A stretch of DNA of 64,000 nt from NCBI GenBank assembly GCA_030765065.1, contig CM060990.1, positions 8,989,501 to 9,053,500 on the forward strand, given 5' to 3'. Numbering within the stretch: position 1 is the stretch's first letter; each line of letters starts with the position of its first letter. This DNA is from Deroplatys truncata. Taxonomy: Eukaryota > Arthropoda > Insecta > Mantodea > Mantidae. Below the pieces are notes generated by a model that had not been told where the DNA came from, did not search any database, and saw nothing but the letters and a program-made list of their open reading frames with translations. Shown piece after piece: positions 23,216 through 34,765 of this stretch. The position numbers were made by a program, and so were the translations under genes.

Positions 23216-26200
23216 TCAATGTGGTCTTAACACGACGACGAACTTGCCCATTCTGAGGAAGCAGCACAGAACCATCCCAGGAGGCATAATGTCGTTTTGA
23301 GCAAACTTCGAGTACCATTCACTGGGCATGCAATGTCTTCTCAACTGCTCATTCTCAGGAAGCAGCACAGACCATCCCAGGAGGCATAATGCTCTTCTGA
23401 GAAACATTCTAGTACCATTCACTGGGCATGCAATGTCTTCTCAACTGCTCATTCTGAGGAGGCAGCACAAAACCATCCCAGAAGGCATAATGCTCGTTTT
23501 GAGCAAAATTCTTGCACCATTCACTTGACGTGTAATGTGCTCTCAACGGGACGGTGCAGATGCTCAATTCCAGGAAACAGCACAGAACTATCCCAGGAGG
23601 CATAATGCTCCTTTTAGCAAAAACCCAGCACCATGCCCTGGACGTGCAATGTGTTCTCAACACGACGGCGCAAATGCTCATTTCGAGCAAGAAACACACC
23701 ACCATGCACCGGACGCGCAATGTGCTCTCAACAACACAGCTCAACTGCTTAATTCGAACAAGAAAAACAGCGCCATTAACTGAACGTGCAATGTGCACTC
23801 AACAAGACGGCGCAACTGCTGATTTTGAGCATGAAACACAGCACCATGCACTGGATGTGCAACGTGTCTTCAACAAGACGGCACAACTGCTCATTTCCAT
23901 GAAGCAGCACAGAACTATCCCAAGAGGTATAGTGCTCGTTTTAGCAAAAACGCAGCACGATTCACTGGACGTGCAATGTGTCCTCTACACGACGACCAAA
24001 CACCTCATTTCGAGCAAGAAACACAGGACCGTGAACTTGTCGTGCAACGTGTTCTCAATAAGACCGTGCAACTGCTCATTTGGAGCAAGAACGCAGCACC
24101 ATGCACTGGACTTGCAATGTGTTCTCAAAAAGACGAAAAGACGCTCATTTCAAGGAAGCAGCATAGAACTATCGCAGGTGGCATTATGCCGGTTTTAGCA
24201 AAAACCCAGCACCATTCACTAGACGTGCAATGTGTTCTCAACAAGACTCTGCAACTACTTATTTCGAGCAAGAAACGCGTCATCCTTTGGACGTAAAATG
24301 TTTTCGGAACAGAACGGCGCAACCGTACATTTAGAGTAATAAGCCCAGCACCATGCACTGCACGTGTGGTGTGTTCCCAACTACACGGTGCAGCTGCTCA
24401 TTTACAGGAATCAGCACAGAACAATCCCCAGAAGCATAATACTCCTGCTGAGCAAACGCCTAGGACCATTCACTGGGCGTGCTATGTGTTCTCATTAACA
24501 CAGTACAACTACACAATTCGAGTAAGAAGCACTGCAAGATTGAATAGACATACAATGCATTCTCAGCATGATGGCACCACTGTTCATTTCGAGCGAGAAA
24601 CACAGCATCAGGCACGGGATATATAATGTGTTCTTAGCAAGACGGCACAGCTGTTCATTTCGAGCATAAAACCTTGAATGGACGCACAAAGTGCTCTCAT
24701 TTACGTTGCAGCTGCTCATTTCCAGGAAGCAGCACCGCAGCATCCCAGGATGCATAATACTCGTTCTGAGCAAAAACTCAGCTCCATTCACTAGACGTGC
24801 AATGCGTTCTCAACACGACGGCACAGTTGCTCAATTCGAGCAAGAAACCCAGCATTATTCACTGGACGTTCAATGTGTTCTCAACGCAACGGCGGAAATG
24901 CTCATTTCGAGCAAGAAACCCAGCATCATTCACTGGACGTGCAATGTGTTCTCAACACGACGGCACAGTTGCTCAATTCGAGCAAGAAACCCAGCTTCAT
25001 TCACTAGACGTTCAATGTGTTCTCAACACGACGGCACAGTTGCTCATTTCGAGCAAGAAACCCAGCATCATTCACTGGATGTGCAATGTGTTCTCAACAC
25101 GACGGCACAGTTGCTCAATTCGAGCAAGAACCCCAGCTTCATTCACTAGACGTTCAATGTGTTCTCAACACGACGGCACAGTTGCTCATTTCGAGCAAGA
25201 AACCCAGCATCATTCACTGGACGTGCAATGTGTTCTCAACACGACGGCACAGTTGCTCAATTCGAGCAAGAAACCCAGCATCATTCACTGGACGTTCAAT
25301 GTGTTCTCAACACGACGGCACAGTTGCTCAATTCGAGCAAGAAACCCAGCATTATTCACTGGACGTTCAATGTGTTCTCAACGCAACGGCGGAAATGCTC
25401 ATTTCGAGCAAGAAACCCAGCATCATATCCTGGACGTGCAATGTGTTCTCAACACGACGGCACAGTTGCTCAATTCGAGCAAGAAACCCAGCTTCATTCA
25501 CTAGACGTTCAATGTGTTCTCAACACGACGGCACAGTTGCTCAATTCGAGCAAGAAACCCAGCTTCATTCACTAGACGTTCAATGTGTTCTCAACACGAC
25601 GGCACAGTTGCTCATTTCGAGCAAGAAACCCAGCATCATTCACTGGACGTGCAATGTGTTCTCAACACGACGGCACAGTTGCTCAATTCGAGCAAGAAAC
25701 CCAGCATCATTCACTGGACGTTCAATGTGTTCTTAACACGACGGCACAGTTGCTCAATTCGAGCAAGAAACCCAGCATTATTCACTGGACGTTCAATGTG
25801 TTCTCAACGCAACGGCGGAAATGCTCATTTCGAGCAAGAAACCCTGCACCATTAACTGGTTATACAGGATGTGCAATTTGTTCTCGACAAGAAGGTGTAG
25901 CAGCTCATTTTGAGCAAGAAACACAGTACCATACACTAGACGTGGAATGTGTTCTCAACAAAACGACGCAATTACTCATTTCAAGGAAGCAGCACAGGAC
26001 AATCTCAGTAGGCAAAATGCTTGTTTTGAGCAACAATCCAGCACCATTTACTAGACTTGCAATGTGTTCTCAATACGAGAGCGCAAATGCCCATTTCGAG
26101 CAAAAAACTTATCACCGTACAGTGGACGTGCAATATGTTCTTAACAAGACGGTACAGCTGCTCATTTCGCGCAAGAAACACGACGTCAGCTATTGGACGT

Positions 26201-26861
26201 ACAATGTGCTCTCAACAAGACGGCGCAACTACACATTTCCAACAAGAAACATATCACCGTACACTGGACGTGCAATATGTTCTTAACAAGAAGATACAGC
26301 TGCTCATTTCGCGCAAGAATCACGACGTCAGCTATTGGACGTACAATGTGCTCTCAACAAGACGGCGCAACTACACATTTCCAACAAGAAACATATCACC
26401 GTACACTGGACGTGCAATATGTTCTTAACAAGAAGATACAGCTGCTCATTTCGCGCAAGAAACACGTCATCTATTGGACGTACAATGTTTTCTCAACAAG
26501 ACGGCGCAACTACACATTTCGAACAAGAAACATATCACCATACACTGGACGTGCAATGTGTTTTCTCAACAAGACGGCGCAACTACACATTTCGAACAAG
26601 AAACATATCACTATACACTGGACGTGCAATGCGTTTTCTCAACACGACGGCGCAACTAAACATTTCGAACAAGAAACATATCACCATACACTGGACGTGC
26701 AATGTGTTTTCTCAACAAGACGGCGCAACTACACATTTCGAACAAGAAACATATCTCCATACACTGGACGTGCAATGTGTTTTCTCAACAAGACGGCGCA
26801 ACTACACATTTCGAACAAGAAACATATCTCCATACACTGGAAGTGCAATGAGTTCTCAGGA
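23216..26861 (+). repeat. 71-bp satellite array with higher-order structure
   Basis: About 45-50 head-to-tail units, recognisable by GTTCTCAACACGACGGC, CAATTCGAGCAAGAAACC and CACTGGACGTGCAATGT. Left zone (to about 24780): diverged units, some enlarged by about 40 bases containing CAGCACAGAACTATCCCAGG. Middle zone (24806-25850): nearly identical 71-bp units in a repeating order of subtypes. Right zone (25860-26861): a distinct subtype with ACTACACATTTCGAACAAG, in part arranged as 142-bp dimers. The consensus unit contains no stop triplet on the plus strand, which explains the long apparent open frames; these are not genes. Confidence 0.95.
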
Positions 26862-27169
26862 TGAAAAATTACTGACTTTGGGGAGGAAGTACATTGTAGC
26901 ATTACGGGTATATTCGCCAGTATCAAGAAAAGTCCTAGCATATTTGCTCAGTTGTGTCACAATAATGGTTACTTTTTATGTGCCTTGGGTTTATGCATTT
27001 CTTCCATTTAACAATTCCGTGATATTCCATGTTGCAAGTGCTATGTCTATGAAAAATTGTTGTAGCATTTTGGATTCCGTGTGCAATTATTCTATTTGGG
27101 AATCAAGAAGTATCTGAAAGAATAACACAATTGATATGTTTCAGAAACGAGATACACAGCGTCAGTTCA
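26862..27169. other. No gene seen; short unique spacer
   Basis: Non-repetitive DNA between the satellite and the next transposon. An open frame continues into it from the satellite by chance and stops at 27115-27117. Confidence 0.5.
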
Positions 27170-27177
27170 CTGATGAG

Positions 27178-28295
27178 CAGGCAGAGGGGTTTTAGTAAGT
27201 AAATAGAGCAATCGTTTTATTGCAAGGAGTATAAGTGACTTCAGATATACGACAGACATCCCCCGCCAACCAAACAGAGGGTTTCGTTGCAACAGTTCGT
27301 TCCATTTATTCGAGGCATATACAGGTTGGACCATTTAAGTTGAGACTGTACAATATCTCCGAAACTGAGAATTGTAGAAAGAAATGTCTGGAATAAAAGT
27401 TGCTTAATATTATGGGGAAAGTAAATGCCATTAGTCGTGTTTTATTTGGAAGACGTTGTGATGGTCAATTTAAATTGACCCTAATTGTAGGTTCCCATTT
27501 TGAAAAATTAAATTTACCATAAATTAACCATCACAATGTCCTCCAAATAAAACACGACTAATGACATCTACTTTCCCCCATAATATCAAGCAACTTTTAT
27601 TCAAGACATTTCTTTCTACTACGCTTAGTTTTGGAGATATTCTACAGTCTCAACTTAAATGGTTCACCCTGTATAGACTACTGGAGAACTGTGGCATATA
27701 TCTAAAGTAAAGAAGAGCTGATAAATAAAAACATCATAACAATAAGCATGGTTTTTAGCTGAATTTGACATGGAACACTTCAGCACAAATTGCAAAACCC
27801 TCAGATGTAAAATTCGAGCTCAAAGGACATTTAAAACATCATGCTAGTCAACCCGAAAATCAATGAAACACAAGGAACATTTAACATTAGAAAGGAAAAA
27901 TGAGGATGGGGGTTTTCAGCCTCCTTAACTCCAACTACGGATCAGAATTTCTTCCGAATCTATGTCATACACTAATAAGTGCGGATATTGCTTTCAAAAT
28001 TTACAGCATTCGATGTAAAAGAAAGATAATGTATCTATAAATTAATGACTTAATTAAATCATGAGGAAATTTTATTGCACACTATTAGTGGTTAAACATA
28101 CAACTTTTTTCCTTCTAATACTCCTTAATTGTGGTCTACCTGCTATCGAAGTAGGACGCACTGCCTTCAAATAGCGAGCTTACAGAGAACTCTGCAAGGT
28201 CACAAGTGCTTCCACCTTCCCTCGCCACCAGCTTCGGTGCGCTACCTACTTTACTTACTAACCTTACGGTTTATTACTAAAAAACCCTCTGCCTG
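27178..28295. mobile_element. Non-autonomous hAT element with 8-bp target duplication
   Basis: The left end CAGGCAGAGGGGTTTTAGTA and the right end, in reverse complement CAGGCAGAGGGTTTTTTAGT, are inverted copies. They are flanked by perfect 8-bp direct repeats CTGATGAG at 27170-27177 and 28296-28303. Eight-base duplications and CAG-type ends are characteristic of the hAT superfamily. No transposase is present. Of its 1118 bp, 350 belong to a palindromic MITE inserted later; the original element was about 770 bp. Confidence 0.88.
27322..27671. mobile_element. Palindromic foldback MITE, copy 2 (350 bp), nested in the hAT element
   Basis: Ends CAGGTTGGACCATTTAAG and, inverted, CAGGGTGAACCATTTAAG, with TA on both sides (27320-27321 and 27672-27673). 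Inverted similarity extends over almost the full length. It retains the segment with GTAAATGCCATTAGTCGTG in both arms, so it is close to the complete form of the family. Confidence 0.9.
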
Positions 28296-28391
28296 CTGAT
28301 GAGGTTTATAAATCGCCAAGTTGTAATTTATGGTAATACTTTTGGTACAGCTGTTCTCCTTTTTGCATTAACAAAACTCTTTATCTTTTAG

Positions 28392-28467
28392 GTGACAAGT
28401 GAACTACGCATATGAAACATGAATGGCTGGCCGTTCTACCTAGTCCTACAACTCCTTTCTTCTAAAG
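28392..28467 (+). CDS. Candidate first coding exon with signal peptide
   Basis: A pyrimidine-rich tract ending CTTTATCTTTTAG|GTGAC (acceptor after 28391) and a perfect donor AAAG|GTGAGTAC (after 28467) bracket a 76-base segment. Its ATG at 28419 lies in a good insect context (AAACATG) and starts MNGWPFYLVLQLLSSK, a short N-terminus with a hydrophobic core typical of a secretion signal. The exon ends after the first base of a codon (phase 1). Signal-peptide exons ending in phase 1 are common in genes for secreted and cell-surface proteins such as immunoglobulin-superfamily members; that part is general knowledge, not evidence from this gene. An earlier ATG at 28412 opens only a short frame. 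No partner exon was identified, so this could be a chance arrangement. Confidence 0.35.
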
Positions 28468-30618
28468 GTGAGTACATAGTTAAACACTTTCTGTACCAAA
28501 CTTTTTGTGGACCAGCATTTATAGACATAAAACACCTATCTGAATATTTTATAAAAGCATGCATAAATGTTTTCGCTTTAGATGGTATATTTTAGCCGTG
28601 ATATTAATACTTTCTATCCCTTATGAGGTTATATTTAAACCCAAAAACATTCAAATACTACTTCCAGGGTGTTCTTTATATTAATATTACTGTAACCTTT
28701 ACAGTACATGTTTTAAACCAAGCGTCAAGCTATGGTGTAGTGTTATTGATGTGTAGTTCATTGCTTGCTGTGAGAACTAGTATATAACATAACAATATTA
28801 TGATGTTAACCTACATATGTTGAAATTGGATTGGAAATCAGGATTAGTGAAAAGGAAGAAGAATATTTTCAAAAGGACTACTCACGGAGATAATATAAAT
28901 GTTATGAGGAAAAGGAGATAAGCTTTTCTAAGTTTCCATGATTTCTGTGCTTATTGTGACAGAGCTCTTCAACATGCATTGCAACAACACCGAGAAAGCA
29001 GTTCCTCAATGCTGACTGTGGACAAGTTGGTGATGGTAATTCTCGAAGAGTGACGAGACAACTAACAATACAGAAACCTGCATTGGACTTAATCATTTTC
29101 GTTTTACTTCATACTTTTACTTTTTAGATAACTGGTTACTGGTAGATGTAGGTAACCGTGCCTTATACATTCCTCATTTCTTCTGTAACTGCATGTCAAT
29201 GGTATCTGCAGGGAAGTCTAAGGAATGGTTTGACAGCACAAACACAAGTCCAAATCCAAATCAACTGCACTACACTGCTGATACGTTTTGATGCCCTATT
29301 CATTTGCTTAAGTATAGATCGATTCCTAGTTTGACCTGTATCTTTTTCTGCTTCACTTCTTTTCTTGTTATTCTGTGAAATGTGGGTGGTGATGGATATG
29401 GAAAAAATAGTGAGCCTTATAAAACATCCTTCTTTCATCCGAGGGTGTAACTCAACAGCGTTATGGTTTTCAAAACGTTTTAAGCCTCCTTCATGTAATA
29501 TAAGTTTGTGATGAGCATTTTGCTACATAAATGCGTATTCATTTCTATTTGGAAGGAGTTGAAGCACCTGTGCATATAACAATCCCATACTTGGTTGTGT
29601 TAGAAGGATTTTGGAACTTAGGAGGTACGGAATGCCCTATCTCGGCAGTGTTAACATGTGTAATATATAAGGAACAGTTTCTCAGTAGCTATACAACCTA
29701 GAAAGCTGAAGTTTTCAGTCCGTAGATGTAATATTTAAAAGTTTAACGGTGTTGGAAAACCCGTTTCTGTTGTGAGAAATTGTTCTACATTTTACATTGC
29801 GTAGCTTAAAAACAAATTTATGAAACATTAATTCTTTTCAAAGCCATTATTTTACAACATTAAAACACTTGCAATAACAACTCTGGAAAATTTCATTTCA
29901 AAGTATTTATCAACAACTGAGAAAATGCTTCTTATGCGAGGGAAACTTAAACTTACGAAATGAGTTAAAAGGTGATACATCAATAGAGACCTGTACCACA
30001 GTACAGGTCATTAAGTCCTCAGAATCATCTTTATTTTCCAGTTAGAATTTCCATTTGGAACATATTTTGAAACCTTTGGTTGATTTACGAAATTATGAAG
30101 GAATATTTTGAGCTCCTGAGGTTTTATTATCTACTCGCTGCACTGCATCAAGTGTATTGGCCAGCACTTCACATTTTATTATATTTCCTTGATTATATGT
30201 AGGTGTCCGCACCATTATATGTTTAATCCTTACAAATATGTATTCTAGGGATGCAACTCCATATCACACTCGTTCATATTTTGGGTGTGACATTAAAACT
30301 GTTTTAAAGCAAAGCAGACGAAATAGTGCGCCAGCATTGACACATGTTGTTGATTAACATACTTCTATGATATGATATCGAGACAATTTAAACGAAATAT
30401 TGAAGAGAAACCTTCATACTTTTGTACAATACAACAATCCAGAAATGCAGTTTTTCACCCAAAATTAATCATGTATACCTTAAGAAACTGTTACTCGTGC
30501 CTCTTATTTAACAACTATAACTAAAGACTCAAGGCTCAATACGCTCTTCTCTGAGTTTTAGCAGATTTGGAATCCAAGAGGAAAATGCTGCTCCAGTGGA
30601 ATGTTTCAGATGTTACTG
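28468..30618. other. No gene seen; AT-rich spacer, possibly intron
   Basis: Unique-looking AT-rich DNA. If the exon at 28392-28467 is real, this is intron. No repeats or transposon ends were recognised. Confidence 0.45.
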
Positions 30619-31324
30619 AGTGGTCGTTTTCTGGTCCGGCCACTATCGCGTGTATACGTGGTTCGCTTGACCTCGGTGTTGTTCAGCTAGCTCACTAACG
30701 GTGAAAGCCTTGCTCAGGGCTATGCTGATCAGTTACTACCTTCGTTGGTGCTGTAAAGACTAGAGTGCATCTCAGAAGTGAAAGCTTATTCAAACATTCT
30801 TATTATTCTTGTTATTCTTGTCTTATTACTAGTCCACTGAAATCCTACCGAAAAATTAACGCTTCAACAAAGAATATTTATGTACGATGCATGCGTAACA
30901 ACCGAATCTAGACAGTTATGTAGAGAATTTCAGGAGACGTTTTGTGGTATTCCAGGTCCAAATGCAGATACTCTCAGATGTTTGGGTTAATAATTTAGTA
31001 CAACGGTATGCTAAACGCTAAGCCAGCCCATCCAGTTCCCCCAGTCTTACCGTGCATGATTCTATTATTGCGAAATCCTAATAAATAAAGTTTATAAGAA
31101 CAATCCACCTACATAGATAAACTGAAGGGCAATATCAGAACAAAATAAGGAAAGCTACACAGCAAGTACCTACGCCAGTAAATGGAAACTTCATTCCAAG
31201 ATGCTAGGAATGTCTGAATGCAGATGGACACAGCTTATCTTTATAGTGAATGTTACTGTAACGTGGGAACGCTGCTTGTGTAGTAGATGGCGCGCGAAGC
31301 AGGCCGGACCATAAAACGACCGCT
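30619..31324. mobile_element. Possible short element with 23-bp inverted ends
   Basis: AGTGGTCGTTTTCTGGTCC at 30619 and its inverted counterpart ending at 31324 (AGCGGTCGTTTTATGGTCC in reverse complement) match at 21 of 23 bases, about 700 bp apart. The interior has no coding frame. No target-site duplication was found, so the superfamily is unclear; this could be a non-autonomous transposon or an inverted duplication. Confidence 0.4.
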
Positions 31325-33180
31325 GTGTGTAAGATGGTATAACACGGGTGTTTTGAACAGAATATTTGAACGTGTTAGTTCATTTCTTTCTTTCGTTCAT
31401 CTCCTCCACCATAAAGAAGTCGAACCCTTTCGCGAATCACAGTTTTAGAAATATTCAATTCACACTATTATACTGAAATAAAGAAATTTACGTATTTTTT
31501 GCTAAACACTGAGTATTATTCGAAACTTTGGGTTCCGCTGTGGTTGATAATAAATGCCCAACATTATGTTTTATAGTCCTATAACAATGCGTCTTTAGAT
31601 ATGTTGCGAAATGGGAGCTAATATATTGCTCTAGTGATGACGATTTGCCGTCATGCAGTTATGAACCCGAACAATCCAAGCTACTGCAAACGTATTCCAT
31701 TAAAAAATTCTGTTCTAATGTGCCCCGAAGCAGCTAAGCTTTCCCAGCGCTCGACACGCTTTGAAATGATGTTCCTCTCTCAGCATGACTATTTGCTGTG
31801 CATTTACCAGTGGCCAACAGGTTCTACATTCTCTGTCATATTGTGTGCATTTCAGGTATTGTCTGTTTTAATACCTTGCTGTTGCAACAAAAGTAGTAGT
31901 GCGCAACGCCTAAGGTACCTGTTTTTCTAGTAATGTCAGAAATGGAAGTTGTAAAAATGCTATTATGAAAGTGGATGCTATTTTGCAGCAGTGTTATTTT
32001 TATTAGGTTATATAGAGCATGGACATGCTGGAGTGTGTTACTGTTTTTCCACAATATTAAATTATATTTATGTAAATTCTACATGAATAAATTATCGATT
32101 GTGTGGTTTATGTTTCATGACTTGGGTAGTCGGTCTATTCGGTAGCATGTGGCTCAGATCACTCGTAAGGCGCAAGAGCGCTACAGCAGAGCCGTGATCA
32201 AGTCATTGGCGCATCTTTGTTTCGTTTCCTGCTCCTCTAAGGCAAAATTGTTGTGGGGCTCACAGCCCTGAGTTGGTATCTCCTACTTTAACTCTTGCTA
32301 ATGCTAAAACAAGGAAGTATTACTCAACTGTTTTCCTTTCTTAATCCTAATTTTATTAAGCTGTTTTTAGGTTCTAAAGAGAAGAGGCTCACTTAAATTA
32401 TAAATCTCCAGCAGTTTGAGTGTGCAGTATTTAATGGTGGTTTAATATTAAGCTAAAACACTATTCTCTTAAATCGTGGTCCTGGACTATGGTTTCATAA
32501 GTTAATACATTTGTCGAAAGCTTTATTCCCAATATTTAGAAATCCGTTTACCATATTTGCTCATATGCATGGGCTCTCTATCTTGACTTAAATACATGTT
32601 ACAAAGCCGCGTTTAAAGAATTCACATTGTTTTTATGATTTCTTAGAATCACCTGATGCGGCTGAGGTTTGACTATTATGCAATTATTTATTTGTTTGAT
32701 AATGAACAAAATAAGCAGCGCTTTCTTTAGTTAAATAAAGGCAGTTTGGAACCTGACATTTGAAACTGGCGCTGTCTTTTTGCATATAGCTTTTTTGGGC
32801 GGGGGGAGGGAAATCGCTTCTCTAACTGAAACTTGGAGATATCTTGGCATAAATGTTTTCCTTGTAAAAGAAAAACAGAAATGTTGCCCCCTTTATACGA
32901 AATTAAAAAAATTACTTATACAAAGATTTGTTGAATAAGCGCCTTGCTCTTTCTGTTCTCATGTTGATAACAGTAACAAAAAACAACAACAAAATGCAAG
33001 AAAGAAGAGCCTACCATGAGGCAGCTAAACCTTCCCCTCAATCGAAAGGTTTTATGATTTTCTGATCTTGCAGGATATTCAGGTAAAGAAACAATATGTG
33101 TACCCTATACATCTTGCCAAAGCTGCTGACGTCATAGCTTTGTAGTACTATATTTACCAAGAAGTGGAAAATTTGAAAAG
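31325..33180. other. No gene seen; AT-rich spacer
   Basis: A weak tRNA-like patch may be present near 32130-32210. An open frame at 31634-31930 has no recognisable domain. Otherwise featureless. Confidence 0.45.
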
Positions 33181-33191
33181 AAATTATGGGC

Positions 33192-33619
33192 TGGTGGCTA
33201 CCGAGCGACATAGGCCCTCAGTAACGTGCGAGGCCCGCATTCGGAAGGTCATGGGTTCGATTCCTGGGACAGGCCACCCTGACCACGGGATTTACCTGGT
33301 TGGTAAGGCGAATGCTGGGGTGGTTTCTCTTCTACCATGAACTTACTTTCCTCATTTTCTATACTTTCGCTTCCCCTTTCATGTTTCAGGTAGGCTTAGG
33401 AGCTGAGCAGTGTCTGTCGGTGTCGGACAGATGGTTTCAGATGCGCATATGGAAATTCTTCTCGACCCTGCCAGATGGCTTCAAGTGGGTCGAATCACCA
33501 AGCTTGGAATCCTTAGGGACCTGTGTGCGTCTCTGTCGGTTCCTGACGTCATCCGTTCCTCCTGGGTGTGGCGCGAGGTGTCCCCTCCGTTCCCAAGTCA
33601 TGGGTCATGGGCTAGTGGG
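33192..33619 (+). mobile_element. tRNA-derived SINE, family C
   Basis: The head has AACGTGCGAGGCCCGCATTC and the B box GGGTTCGATTCCTGG. It is followed by CCACCCTGACC, GGCGAATGCTGGGGTGG and the CTTCCCCTTTCATGTTTCAG block shared with 7160-7645 and 52311-52866. A slightly worn direct repeat, AAATTATGGGC at 33181-33191 and AAATATGGGC at 33620-33629, marks the ends. Long open frames on it are incidental. Confidence 0.8.
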
Positions 33620-33629
33620 AAATATGGGC

Positions 33630-34531
33630 ACAAGTAGTGCGATACTTACGTTGTTGCATCAAAATAGTCCCTGTTATTTTGCGATGATCGAGACCAGATG
33701 TAACCAAGGGGGTAAAAGCTACAAGTTAACCCACCACTCAAACTCATCTGGTAGGAAAATGACGCAGAATTTTTCAAACGAGCATTAAAAGTTTTAGTTG
33801 AGCGCTATTCTTTCGGAGAAAAGTTTTGCAACAAACTATACTTCAGCGTGTTCTGGTTTATTGCATTTGCTGTGCTTTTTTGTGTGTTGACAGGAAATGC
33901 ATGGAAGCAACATCAACGGCATTTCTGCAGCCGAAAGCAAATTAAACTATTTGGCCCGTTGCCTCCATCGTAACTCACTTACTGAAGCCGAATCATTTCA
34001 CTTACCTGAGTGAGAGAGCTCAGTTGGTCCCACTAAGGGACAAGGGTTTAATGGCATTTCCCCCATTGCAGTGATCAAACGACGCTTTTGCTTAACCCCG
34101 TAGTTCCTCTGGTGAGTTAAGAGTTGGGCTTCACGAATCTGAATGGATCTATGCTGTATCTATATTTATCTGCCACTATGTAGAAAATAAATGCTAATAG
34201 TGAACTGCTTTCCTGTCGCGTTTTATTGGAAATCGTACTTATGCCCATAAAATAAAATAAATGATTATTAGCAAATAGTGGGCAATGCCGGAACAGGTCA
34301 ACAGATTCTGGTGGAGTACAACTTGGAGGATTTATCTTACTTGCATGCACTAATAAACATTAGAAGCAATTTCTCACGAGTGCTGAACAAGTAGTCCTAA
34401 CATGCAGCGAGTTCTAAATGAGAACTGCTGGAAGGTGAGGACACTGCTGTTCACAGCTCCTTCACAAGAAAGGCGAGTCAATGTTCCATAAATTACAACA
34501 TTCCTTTCGCACAAATCATGAAAAAACATTA
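33630..34531. other. No gene seen; spacer
   Basis: There is a good-looking splice acceptor near 33893 (TTTTTTGTGTGTTGACAG) followed by only 25 open codons, not enough to call an exon. The rest is AT-rich and featureless. Confidence 0.4.
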
Positions 34532-34765
34532 TTGACTCGCCTCTGCGGTGTGGGGTTAGTGTGTCTGCCCCACATTCGAGAGATCCCGAGTTCGAAACTC
34601 GTTAGGGTGAGTTACCGGGTAAGGTTTTTCGGGGCTTTCCTTTATCTTGAGAAGAAAAAATGTCGGCTAACTTTAAGCTCCATGGATCCCAAGCTCGTTT
34701 GAGCACCATTTCGTTCATTTCAATCGTAATCCGCAATGACCTACCATGTTAAAGGAGATTACACT
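34532..34765 (+). mobile_element. tRNA-derived SINE, family D
   Basis: GCGGTGTGGGGTTAGTGTG resembles an A-box region and CGAGTTCGAAACTCG a B box. The body (GTGAGTTACCGGGTAAGG, later GTTAAAGGAG near the 3' end) matches the minus-strand element at 39354-39557. Boundaries are estimated from that comparison; no target duplication was found. Confidence 0.65.

Noticed and set aside
23328..27117. Many long open frames encoding 71-residue repeats
   Set aside because: All arise from the 71-bp satellite, which lacks stop triplets on the plus strand; overlapping frames of equal quality argue against a protein-coding gene.
27170..27177. CTGATGAG as the start of a hammerhead ribozyme
   Set aside because: It is the 8-bp target duplication of the hAT element, repeated at 28296-28303, and no GAAAC partner follows.
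33894..33971. Second exon after a strong acceptor
   Set aside because: Only about 25 open codons and a weak donor; not enough support.
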